A DNA stretch of 5,460 nt from an uncultured Lachnospiraceae bacterium. GTDB taxonomy: Bacteria > Bacillota > Clostridia > Lachnospirales > Lachnospiraceae. Both the position numbers and the translations under genes were made by a program. This document shows positions 1 to 5,284 of this stretch, piece by piece. The stretch's first letter is position 1; the number at the start of each line of letters is the position of its first letter. The notes beneath the pieces are model-generated. The model made no database searches and was not told the DNA's origin. It saw only the letters and a list, made by a program, of their open reading frames with translations. The stretch covers positions 1 through 5,460 of the forward strand of contig CAJUBR010000125.1 of assembly GCA_910584695.1 (NCBI GenBank), written 5' to 3'.

Positions 1-10
1 TGGTCGATGT

Positions 11-95
11 CCACACGTTGTGGTATGGTTAATAGTTTCAAGCGGTAACACTTACCGTCCCTTTATCCGGCAGAGCTGTATACTCTGTATATACA
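11..95. repeat. Cluster of short inverted repeats at left edge
   Basis: Four small dyads lie within 85 bases: CCACA/TGTGG around a 3-nt centre (11-23), CGGTAA/TTACCG around a 3-nt centre (43-57), CAGAG/CTCTG with a 7-nt loop (71-87), and the palindrome TGTATATACA (86-95). None is followed by a T-tract on either strand, so they do not look like intrinsic terminators. They could be operators, RNA hairpins in a leftward leader, or the edge of a mobile element outside the window. The sequence is direct evidence for the dyads; any role is unknown. Confidence 0.5.
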
Positions 96-178
96 ATTGT
101 TAGCATTTAAAGCAATCATTGAACTTGTCTAGTCTAAACATTCTCCGTTTTTATCATCCAGAGTATTCGAAAATGATA

Positions 179-238
179 TTATTTGTATTTTTTGCCTAAC
201 CATATGATAAAATACCATAAATCTACATTAGCTAACAC
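179..238 (-). CDS. Possible 19-residue peptide ORF (hypothetical)
   Basis: A GTG-started frame encodes MLANVDLWYFIIWLGKKYK and then TAA. The centre is strongly hydrophobic and aromatic (two Trp, two Tyr, one Phe, three Ile/Leu in a run) and the tail is cationic (KKYK). A purine-rich tract on the coding strand ends in GGGGG 11 nt upstream of the GTG and could serve as a ribosome binding site. It is the first readable frame behind the candidate leftward promoter at 285-314. It is not recognised as any known family. It lacks the acidic C-terminal tail and the conserved Cys or Ser of AgrD-type precursors, so an autoinducer identity is not supported by residues. A frame this short arises easily by chance. 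Confidence 0.2.
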   Translation of the reverse strand: MLANVDLWYFIIWLGKKYK

Positions 239-284
239 TTCCTGAAAGTCCCCCTTTCCCTTTTTTCTCTCGTACGATATAGAT

Positions 285-314
285 AGTTTAAATCAGGTAA
301 AGCGTTCTTTTCAA
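285..314 (-). promoter_or_regulatory. Candidate leftward promoter past the kinase gene
   Basis: On the minus strand TTGAAA (314-309, five of six to the -35 consensus) is followed after 18 nt by TAAACT (290-285, four of six to the -10). The pair lies 8 nt beyond the second TTGGGAA direct repeat, the position expected for an activator that contacts RNA polymerase near -35. Transcription would start near 278 and run out of the window on the left. The 18-nt spacer and imperfect -10 fit an activator-dependent promoter. This is pattern-based only. Confidence 0.4.
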
Positions 315-318
315 TTCA

Positions 319-349
319 TTTGTTCCCAATCATGCTTTTTTGTTCCCAA
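319..349 (-). promoter_or_regulatory. Paired direct repeats, candidate LytTR (FsrA-type) binding site
   Basis: The 11-base word TTGGGAACAAA occurs twice on the minus strand, at 349-339 and 329-319, exactly 20 bp (about two helical turns) apart. The core TTGGGAA copies are separated by 13 bp. LytTR regulators of the AgrA/FsrA class bind short direct repeats on one DNA face with this kind of spacing. The core agrees with the FsrA consensus as I recall it (W-Y-R-G-G-A-R, two copies 13 bp apart). It lies 9 bp after the histidine kinase stop codon and just before a candidate leftward -35. The likely ligand is the response regulator encoded at 1685-2425, which is an inference. Confidence 0.55.
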
Positions 350-357
350 CCGCCGGT

Positions 358-1683
358 TTATAGGATATCTCTCTCCTCCAGATGGATTTTTACCGTAAAT
401 TCCCCTTCTTCTTCTTTGAACTGTATGCCTCCGTTATATTTTTCTGCGGCTGCTTTCATGTTCTGTATCCCATATCCATGATGCCCCTTCTCTTTCTTTT
501 CCGTCCTTCCTCCCGTCCCCCGTCTGTCCGGGTTCTGCCTGCACGAATTACAGACCGTGATAAAGAGATTGGACTTATATGTTGCGATTTCCATCCGAAT
601 ATATCGTTTACCCTGATACCTCTCACATTCTTCTACTGCATTTTCTAACACATTCCCTAGTATCGTACAGATATCCACGTCCTCTATGCCAATCTTCTTT
701 TTCAGTTTTCCCTTATACTCAAACCGGATATCCTGTATCTCGGTATTTCCAAGCACTCCACAAATTATAGCATCCACTACGGTATTTCCGGAATATACAA
801 TATCCATATGCTTCTCCGGCTTATTCTCTAATTGCCGGATATACGCAGCGGCTTCCCTATACTTTTTATTATGCAGTAATTCTTTTAATACATACAGATG
901 ATGGTGATAATCGTGCCGGAACCTTTTCAGTTCTTCGGTCTGTTCATATAACCTCTGGTAATATTCGTTCTGTAATAAATTCTGCTTTTCATATAAGAAC
1001 AGCATTTCATTTTGCACCTTCTGTTTTGCCATTAATTCTTTCATGTACAAAATAAACAGGAATAAAGTAACAATTGACTCCATGGCAACAACCGTAAACC
1101 AGTTTTTAAACCAATACAATTTCCATGCGTCATCATTGAATATCATATATGTAACAAAAGAGGTCAGCATAGCTGCAGCAAACAAACCAAAAGAAATTAG
1201 CATATATTGCAATCGTGTTATCTTTTTACTATTTACTTCACACTTTTTTCTATTCTGGTTTAAAAATGTAACAAACCCGAGTAAAATGCATGACGGAAAC
1301 AAATATAGGAGTCTAACTTTTGCATCCCCTTTCTCTATTACAGCCAGAGGATTGCAATTAAATATCCAGCCTGCTATAGTCATCACCGTTGTATCCAAAA
1401 AATTAATAACAAAATAAGCAGGAACAAATGCCAGGATTTTTGTTTTCCAATCACACTGCATAAGCAGGCACATACACAGAAACCCGCAAATAATTAAGGT
1501 TACTGAATAATTGATATCAAAAAAACATAAATTAATACCTGCTGTAATCACTATGATAAAAAACGCAAGTAAATGTTTTCTGATTTCTGTTGTCGTTTTT
1601 AGATTCCATATACCGCTATAAACGAACCAATATTTTACTGTTTCTTCTATTGCACATACCATATATAACAAGATCATTCCCAT
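358..1683 (-). CDS. AgrC-like GHKL sensor histidine kinase
   Basis: This 441-residue membrane kinase autophosphorylates on a histidine and passes phosphate to its partner regulator. The N-terminal half has six or seven hydrophobic segments (about residues 1-22, 36-56, 59-77, 82-108, 123-142, 160-182, 195-215), then a likely coiled-coil linker (about 216-255). The H-box FRHDYHHH places the phosphoacceptor at H257. The N-box (ILGNVLENAVEEC, 342-353) and the G-box (GHHGYGIQNM, 400-409) define a GHKL ATPase of the AgrC/ComD/FsrC class (HPK10), whose known members sense secreted peptides. The start is the ATG at 1683, one base after the regulator stop, because AAGG lies 10 nt upstream. An in-frame ATG at 1719 inside the regulator gene lacks a good ribosome site. 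A Gly/Lys/Arg-rich loop (about 386-400) precedes the G-box. The ligand is unknown and no agrBD genes are in view. Confidence 0.9.
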   Translation of the reverse strand: MGMILLYMVCAIEETVKYWFVYSGIWNLKTTTEIRKHLLAFFIIVITAGINLCFFDINYSVTLIICGFLCMCLLMQCDWKTKILAFVPAYFVINFLDTTVMTIAGWIFNCNPLAVIEKGDAKVRLLYLFPSCILLGFVTFLNQNRKKCEVNSKKITRLQYMLISFGLFAAAMLTSFVTYMIFNDDAWKLYWFKNWFTVVAMESIVTLFLFILYMKELMAKQKVQNEMLFLYEKQNLLQNEYYQRLYEQTEELKRFRHDYHHHLYVLKELLHNKKYREAAAYIRQLENKPEKHMDIVYSGNTVVDAIICGVLGNTEIQDIRFEYKGKLKKKIGIEDVDICTILGNVLENAVEECERYQGKRYIRMEIATYKSNLFITVCNSCRQNPDRRGTGGRTEKKEKGHHGYGIQNMKAAAEKYNGGIQFKEEEGEFTVKIHLEERDIL

Positions 1684-1684
1684 T

Positions 1685-2425
1685 TTATAAACACCTTGCC
1701 ATCTTCTCACAATAATCATGATACGCTTTTTTAAGTGCTGTTCTTTTTCCTGCTGATATATTATAGGTCTCCCCGTTTTCCATAATTACTTTATCTGTAA
1801 TCGTCTTTACATACATAAAGTGAATAATACAGGAGCGGTTAATCCTAAAAAAGTTTTCAGTATCCAGTACATCTTCCCATTGATTCAGGCTAATCCGGTA
1901 CATCTCACAACTTGTTTCCAGCAGATTCCAATCCTGATTGTACATGGAAACCAGTGTTACCATACTGTAGATCCGTTCTGCACAAACCGACAAAATTTTC
2001 TGCCGAGGCAGATTATGTACCACCTTTCCCTCCTGTATCTGAACTGTCGTATCTCTTTCGATTTCTGTCCGTACTTCCTCGATCAGTTTACCCAGGTACT
2101 GCCTGTAATCCTCTTTTTTCAAAAAACCGATTACTTTCTTTCCAAATGCCTTCTCCATCATTTCTTTATGGATCGTCAGAAACACAATATTTGTATCCCT
2201 ATAAAGTTCCGTAATCAATTCCTTTAACTGCAGTCCGTTCATCTCCGGCATCTCGATATCTAAAATGAATAACTCCACCGATGGCCTATCTGTTACCAAC
2301 CATTTCTTCAGCTCCTTTGAAGATGAAAAACAGTCAATATGATCCTCCGATCTTATAAAATGCATACATTCCTGCTGAATATCGCGTATTGTATGTTTCT
2401 CATCATCGCAAATTACTATGTTCAT
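1685..2425 (-). CDS. LytTR-family response regulator (AgrA-like)
   Basis: This 246-residue cytoplasmic regulator is phosphorylated by the adjacent kinase and binds DNA. The receiver domain spans about residues 1-122: acidic pair D7-D8, phosphoacceptor D56 in FILDIEMPEMNG, conserved T84 (LTIH) and K103/K104 (FLKK). The LytTR DNA-binding domain spans about 135-240, with the signature FFRINRSCIIHFMYV (192-206) and the closing element GETYNISAGKRTALKKAY. Length and domain order are normal for AgrA/ComE/FsrA relatives. The ATG at 2425 is chosen because GGAG (2439-2436) lies 10 nt upstream. A GTG at 2434 in the same frame is only 1 nt from that GGAG, too close to use. It is the first gene of the operon, and its last codons contain the kinase ribosome site, so the two genes are probably translationally coupled. 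Its likely target is the direct-repeat pair at 319-349. Confidence 0.92.
   Translation of the reverse strand: MNIVICDDEKHTIRDIQQECMHFIRSEDHIDCFSSSKELKKWLVTDRPSVELFILDIEMPEMNGLQLKELITELYRDTNIVFLTIHKEMMEKAFGKKVIGFLKKEDYRQYLGKLIEEVRTEIERDTTVQIQEGKVVHNLPRQKILSVCAERIYSMVTLVSMYNQDWNLLETSCEMYRISLNQWEDVLDTENFFRINRSCIIHFMYVKTITDKVIMENGETYNISAGKRTALKKAYHDYCEKMARCL
1690..1698 (-). promoter_or_regulatory. Kinase ribosome binding site inside the regulator gene
   Basis: AAGG (1697-1694) lies 10 nt before the kinase ATG at 1683, within the last four codons of the response regulator gene. The regulator stop TAA (1687-1685) and the kinase ATG are separated by one base. This supports translational coupling and decides the kinase start. 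Confidence 0.6.
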
Positions 2426-2435
2426 CCGTATCACA

Positions 2436-2439
2436 CTCC
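2436..2439 (-). promoter_or_regulatory. Ribosome binding site deciding the regulator start
   Basis: GGAG on the minus strand lies 10 nt upstream of the ATG at 2425 and only 1 nt upstream of the in-frame GTG at 2434. The spacing makes the ATG the working start. Confidence 0.7.
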
Positions 2440-2560
2440 AACAAAACCACTTTATCCCTTACTTTCAGACTAATCATGAAATAATAATATATTGAACTTC
2501 TTATTTTTTCAATCCTGACTTACATATATCCCCTTTCTTAACATATTCTTCCTAAAATGT

Positions 2561-2589
2561 ATACTACTAGAGTACATCCCATCTGTAAA
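2561..2589 (-). promoter_or_regulatory. Candidate promoter of the two-component operon
   Basis: On the minus strand TTTACA (2589-2584, five of six) is followed after 17 nt by TAGTAT (2566-2561, four of six). Transcription would begin near 2554, leaving an untranslated leader of about 128 nt before the regulator ATG. An 8-bp palindrome AACCGGTT (2588-2595) overlaps the edge of the -35. A single TTAGGAA, matching the FsrA-type half-site, lies at the predicted start (2555-2549), but no second copy stands 20 bp away. Autoregulation is therefore not clearly supported. Confidence 0.5.
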
Positions 2590-2699
2590 CCGGTTATTAT
2601 TTATCTTCTATCTTAATTTTAAAATGCCACAGGGATTTTTTCCCGTATCCATAAAAAAAGCAAAAGACAGCTCTCGAATAAATTTTTACAAAGAACTGC

Positions 2700-2728
2700 T
2701 TGCATTTTTTCCAATAAACTACTATGCT
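2700..2728 (+). promoter_or_regulatory. Candidate promoter of the pyrophosphatase gene
   Basis: TTGCAT (2700-2705) is followed after 17 nt by TATGCT (2723-2728, four of six to TATAAT). The start would fall near 2735, giving a leader of about 55 nt. A purine-rich ribosome site AGAAGGGG (2771-2778) ends 12 nt before the ATG at 2791, slightly further than usual. The -35 matches only its TTG core, so this is a moderate call. Confidence 0.45.
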
Positions 2729-2790
2729 ACATATATACAAAAGGAATCAGAAAAGACTATAATTTAGGAAAGAAGGGGCATTATCACATT

Positions 2791-4440
2791 ATGAATCAAA
2801 CTCCAATTATTGTAGTAGGACATAAAAATCCGGACACAGACTCTGTCTGTTCTGCTATCGCATACGCAAATCTTAAAAACCAGATGACACCGGATTCCTG
2901 TATTCCGAAACGTGCCGGAAACCTCAATAACGAAACCAACTTTGTCTTAAACTATTTTAAAATGCACACCCCTGACCTGATTGAAGATGTTAATACACAG
3001 GTTATGGACATTGAATACCGTAAGACACCCGGTATCAAAAATACAATTTCCATAAAAGAAGCCTGGAACATGATGAAAGAACTGGATGTTGTAACGCTTC
3101 CTGTCGTCACTCGCAGCAACATGCTAGAGGGAATCATCACCATAAATGATATTGCCAAATCCTATATGGATGTATATGACAACAACGTACTGGCAATGGC
3201 AAAAACACCTTACTCTAATCTTGTAGACGTGTTAGAGGGCAATCTGATTGCCGGAAACCCCCACAATCATATTGTAAACGGTAAAGTGACCATTGGTGCT
3301 GCCAACCCGCATATCATAGAAAATCTTATTGAACAGGATGATATCATGATTGTAGGAGACCGGGTGGATACCCAGATATGCGGTATTGAAATGGGGGTAG
3401 GCTGCCTGATCCTCTGCCTTAATGCACCGGTCAATCCTTTGGTACTTCAGCTTGCAAAAGAACGGGAATGCAGTGTTATCACAACCAAGCTTGACACTTA
3501 TACGGTATCCCGCCTGATTAATCAGAGTATTCCGGTAAAATATTTTATGCGTAAACAGCACTTAGTCACCTTCCAGTTAGATGAAACCGTGGATGCCATT
3601 AAGGAAATTATGTCAAAAAAACGCCACCGCGATTTTCCTATCGTAGACGATTTCGGGCATTATTATGGTATGGTATCCAGACGTAACTTACTGGCTTTAC
3701 GCAAAAAAAAGGTGATCTTAGTCGACCATAACGAAAAATCACAGGCAGTTGACGGTATTGAAGATGCTGAAATCTGTGAGATTATCGACCACCACAGACT
3801 GGGGGCTTTACAGACCATTTCCCCTGTCTATTTCAGAAACCAGCCAGTTGGATGTACGGCAACCATTATTTATCAGATGTATCAGGAAAACAATCAGCCA
3901 GTCAGCAAGGAAATTGCCGGAATCCTGTGTGCTGCCATTTTGTCGGACACCCTGTTATTCCGCTCGCCAACCTGTACCTCTCTTGACGAGGCAACCGCAA
4001 GAAAACTGGCGGACATTGCCCAGATCGACATGGAAACCTTTGCAATGGAAATGTTTGAGGCAGGAAGCAGTCTCAAAAATAAAACACCAGAGCAGTTATT
4101 TAATCAGGACTACAAAGCATTTCAGGTGGATACCCTAAATATTGGTGTCAGTCAGATCAGTTCCATTAACCAACGTGAGTTGAATCATGTTGCAGATATG
4201 ATGCAGGAATATGTCACAACCAATCTTCCTTCCATGGCTACCCAGCTTGTATATATTATGTTAACCAATATCCGTGACCAAAGCTCCACGCTTCTTGCAT
4301 TCGGGAATGATGCCGAAAAATATGCAGCAGAAGCATTCGGTGTAGAGCCCAAAGAGAATATATGTATCCTTCCTGGAGTCGTTTCCCGAAAAAAACAAGT
4401 CGTTCCTGCTCTCGTTAGCAGACTGCAGGAAGAATTATAA
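2791..4440 (+). CDS. ppaC: Manganese-dependent inorganic pyrophosphatase, CBS-DRTGG type
   Basis: This 549-residue cytoplasmic family II enzyme hydrolyses pyrophosphate to two phosphates, which pulls biosynthetic reactions forward. The DHH catalytic domain is split. Residues 1-70 carry GHKNPDTDS, giving metal ligands H11, D15 and D17. Residues 308-410 carry VDHNE (D312), the DHH motif D333-H334-H335, and SDTLLF (D386). The DHHA2 domain (about 415-549) supplies substrate-binding K442 (DYK) and R533-K534 in SRKKQVVP. The insert holds CBS1 (about 73-128), DRTGG (about 137-245) and CBS2 (about 250-306). It explains the roughly 240 residues beyond the 309-residue Bacillus enzyme. Characterised clostridial CBS-PPases are inhibited by AMP/ADP and activated by ATP or diadenosine polyphosphates, and the same control is inferred here. 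All expected catalytic residues are present. The gene is monocistronic, divergent from the two-component operon, with its own terminator. Confidence 0.95.
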   Translation: MNQTPIIVVGHKNPDTDSVCSAIAYANLKNQMTPDSCIPKRAGNLNNETNFVLNYFKMHTPDLIEDVNTQVMDIEYRKTPGIKNTISIKEAWNMMKELDVVTLPVVTRSNMLEGIITINDIAKSYMDVYDNNVLAMAKTPYSNLVDVLEGNLIAGNPHNHIVNGKVTIGAANPHIIENLIEQDDIMIVGDRVDTQICGIEMGVGCLILCLNAPVNPLVLQLAKERECSVITTKLDTYTVSRLINQSIPVKYFMRKQHLVTFQLDETVDAIKEIMSKKRHRDFPIVDDFGHYYGMVSRRNLLALRKKKVILVDHNEKSQAVDGIEDAEICEIIDHHRLGALQTISPVYFRNQPVGCTATIIYQMYQENNQPVSKEIAGILCAAILSDTLLFRSPTCTSLDEATARKLADIAQIDMETFAMEMFEAGSSLKNKTPEQLFNQDYKAFQVDTLNIGVSQISSINQRELNHVADMMQEYVTTNLPSMATQLVYIMLTNIRDQSSTLLAFGNDAEKYAAEAFGVEPKENICILPGVVSRKKQVVPALVSRLQEEL

Positions 4441-4454
4441 TACGAAATATGAAC

Positions 4455-4484
4455 GGGGCTGCCACAACAGCTCCTTCTATTTTG
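4455..4484 (+). terminator. Rho-independent terminator of ppaC
   Basis: GGGGCTG (4455-4461) pairs with CAGCTCC (4468-4474) in a 7-bp stem with one G-U pair and a 6-nt loop. TTCTATTTT follows (4475-4483). It starts 15 nt past the stop codon, the normal place for the 3' end of this single-gene transcript. Confidence 0.75.
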
Positions 4485-4577
4485 TATATAGTATAACCAT
4501 ATAGACGTTAACCCTTCTTTCAATCAAATGTTTTTTCTTCATTATATCATGTGCTCCCCATATTCAGTAAAGTACAC

Positions 4578-4622
4578 AAAACGGCACGAAGTCTGAACCA
4601 TCTGTGTTCAACTTCGTGCCGT
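4578..4622 (-). terminator. Strong terminator downstream of tRNA-Leu
   Basis: A perfect 12-bp inverted repeat (ACGGCACGAAGT at 4581-4592, ACTTCGTGCCGT at 4611-4622) continues through a single bulged C (4593) into a further 5-bp stem TGAAC/GTTCA with a 7-nt loop. On the minus strand it ends in a short T run (TTTT at 4581-4578), beginning 4 nt past the tRNA discriminator base. On the plus strand there is no T-tract. It probably ends the tRNA transcript and any readthrough from rplT. Confidence 0.8.
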
Positions 4623-4625
4623 AAA

Positions 4626-4710
4626 TGCGGGAGATGGGACTTGAACCCACACGATCGCAATGACCACCAGATCCTTAGTCTGGCCTGTCTGCCAATTCCA
4701 GCACTCCCGC
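4626..4710 (-). tRNA. tRNA-Leu, anticodon AAG
   Basis: The 85-nt cloverleaf is complete. The acceptor stem is GCGGGAG/CTCCCGC with discriminator A (4626). The D-arm carries the leucine-type AATTGGCAGA. The anticodon stem CCAGA/TCTGG encloses the loop CTAAGGA. A long variable arm (TGGTC/GATCG with ATTGC loop) marks a class II tRNA, and the T-arm has GTGGG/CCCAT around TTCAAGT. The anticodon AAG (4676-4674) reads CUN leucine codons, with A34 presumably deaminated to inosine by TadA. The A73 discriminator and AGA in the D-loop favour leucine over serine. CCA is not encoded (TTT follows), so it must be added by the nucleotidyltransferase. It lies 190 nt downstream of rplT on the same strand, so cotranscription is possible. 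Confidence 0.95.
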
Positions 4711-4743
4711 ATATTCATTTTTCATAAAAGAAATACCTTACAT

Positions 4744-4772
4744 AGATTACTACGTTTTTTAAAAAAATGCAA
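4744..4772 (-). promoter_or_regulatory. Candidate tRNA-Leu promoter
   Basis: On the minus strand TTGCAT (4772-4767) and TAATCT (4749-4744) are 17 nt apart, with an A/T-tract spacer (T6A6). This would start transcription about 27 nt before the tRNA. An alternative is the perfect TATAAT at 4784-4779, but its -35 region is poor. Either would make the tRNA independent of the ribosomal operon. Confidence 0.35.
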
Positions 4773-4810
4773 TAGAAAATTATATTTTTTTACTTTTCCT
4801 TTTAGACGAG

Positions 4811-4858
4811 ATGAGCCAGAATCAGATACAGACCCTGCATCTGATTTACTGCTCTCAT
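4811..4858 (-). other. Hairpin downstream of rplT, no T-tract
   Basis: AATCAGAT (4820-4827) and ATCTGATT (4839-4846) form a perfect 8-bp stem. Inside it, after one mismatch, CAG/CTG pairs around ACC. Outside it, ATGAG/CTCAT (4811-4815, 4854-4858) can extend the helix across an internal loop. On the minus strand the hairpin is followed by ATCTCGTC, not a T run. It is therefore not a standard intrinsic terminator for rplT and may be a 3' stabilising hairpin or processing site. Confidence 0.45.
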
Positions 4859-4900
4859 TCTCTATCCCCTTATACACACAGTAAAACTGTAGTACGCTGA

Positions 4901-5257
4901 TTAAGCAAGCTTTGCCTTTGCTACTTCCACTAACTTTGCAAAGCCATCTGCATCCGATACTGCCAACTCAGCAAGCATCTTTCTATTCATATTAACACCT
5001 GCTAATTTAAGACCATACATAAATTTGCTGTATGATAAACCATTCATCCTGGTAGCCGCATTAATACGTGCAATCCATAAACGTCTAAACTGTCTCTTCT
5101 TCTGCTTTCTACCAGCATAGGAAGAAGTAAGTGCTCTCATAACTGACTGTTTTGCTACTCTATACTGTTTTGAACGTGCTCCTTTGTAACCTTTTGCCAG
5201 CTTCAGTGTTCTATTATGTCTCTTCTTTGCACCTACGCCGCCTTTAACTCTTGCCAT
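4901..5257 (-). CDS. rplT: Large ribosomal subunit protein bL20
   Basis: This 118-residue protein is full length for bL20, which binds 23S rRNA early in 50S assembly and, in several bacteria, represses its own operon. The sequence shows the family start MARVKGG, a very basic N-terminal extension (about residues 1-60, with KKRHNRTLKLAKGYKGARS and RKQKKRQFRRLWIARIN) and the globular C-terminal part with NGLSYSKFMYGLKLAGV. A strong AGGAGG (5271-5266) lies 8 nt before the ATG at 5257, fixing the start. rpmI ends 27 nt upstream, the usual infC-rpmI-rplT order. The operon promoter and the regulatory leader are outside the window to the right. No clean terminator follows it directly. Confidence 0.98.
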   Translation of the reverse strand: MARVKGGVGAKKRHNRTLKLAKGYKGARSKQYRVAKQSVMRALTSSYAGRKQKKRQFRRLWIARINAATRMNGLSYSKFMYGLKLAGVNMNRKMLAELAVSDADGFAKLVEVAKAKLA

Positions 5258-5265
5258 TTTCTATT

Positions 5266-5271
5266 CCTCCT
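5266..5271 (-). promoter_or_regulatory. Strong ribosome binding site of rplT
   Basis: AGGAGG on the minus strand lies 8 nt from the rplT ATG within the 27-nt gap between rpmI and rplT. It is the strongest Shine-Dalgarno sequence in the window, as expected for a ribosomal protein gene. Confidence 0.85.
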
Positions 5272-5284
5272 AACTCAATCTGTC

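Larger units (their letters stand above)
2426..2790. other. Divergent intergenic region between regulator and pyrophosphatase genes
   Basis: This AT-rich 365-base stretch has no credible protein gene. It contains the leftward operon promoter (2561-2589), the rightward pyrophosphatase promoter (2700-2728) and the pyrophosphatase ribosome site. About 110 bases between the two -35 elements (2590-2699) show only a weak GGGA/TCCC dyad (2632-2644) and a single ACGGGAA word on the minus strand (2646-2640). No riboswitch fold is recognised. Confidence 0.6.

Noticed and set aside
1..51. Minus-strand GTG frame open to the left edge, preceded by AAAGGGA
   Set aside because: Spacing from GGG to GTG (7 nt) is good, but only 17 codons are visible, the GTG lies in the loop of a CGGTAA/TTACCG dyad, and no family is recognisable. 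It should be revisited with left flanking sequence.
2..103. Plus-strand frame open from the left edge to a TAG
   Set aside because: About 33 codons with no recognisable C-terminal motif; it could be the tail of an unseen gene but nothing supports that.
138..218. Minus-strand 26-codon ATG frame ending in GECLD
   Set aside because: It has no ribosome binding site at a workable distance and overlaps the better-placed GTG frame.
348..358. AACCG-C-CGGTT palindrome at the kinase stop as a terminator
   Set aside because: The arms nearly touch, leaving at most a 4-bp stem, and no T run follows on the minus strand.
382..1417. Several plus-strand open frames of 63-124 codons opposite the kinase gene
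   Set aside because: They are antisense shadows of a well-supported GHKL kinase, with no family character or ribosome sites.
1820..2227. Plus-strand frames opposite the response regulator
   Set aside because: They lie wholly antisense to the receiver and LytTR domains and have no recognisable protein features.
2632..2646. GGGA/TCCC dyad and single ACGGGAA word upstream of the two-component promoter
   Set aside because: The stem is only 4 bp, and the FsrA-like word has no partner 20 bp away on either side, so a LytTR site is not supported here.
2952..4523. Minus-strand frames and one plus-strand alternate frame within ppaC
   Set aside because: The ppaC frame has all family II catalytic motifs; the others are by-products of its composition.
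4660..4884. Plus-strand 74-codon frame
   Set aside because: It runs antisense through the tRNA-Leu gene and low-complexity spacer.
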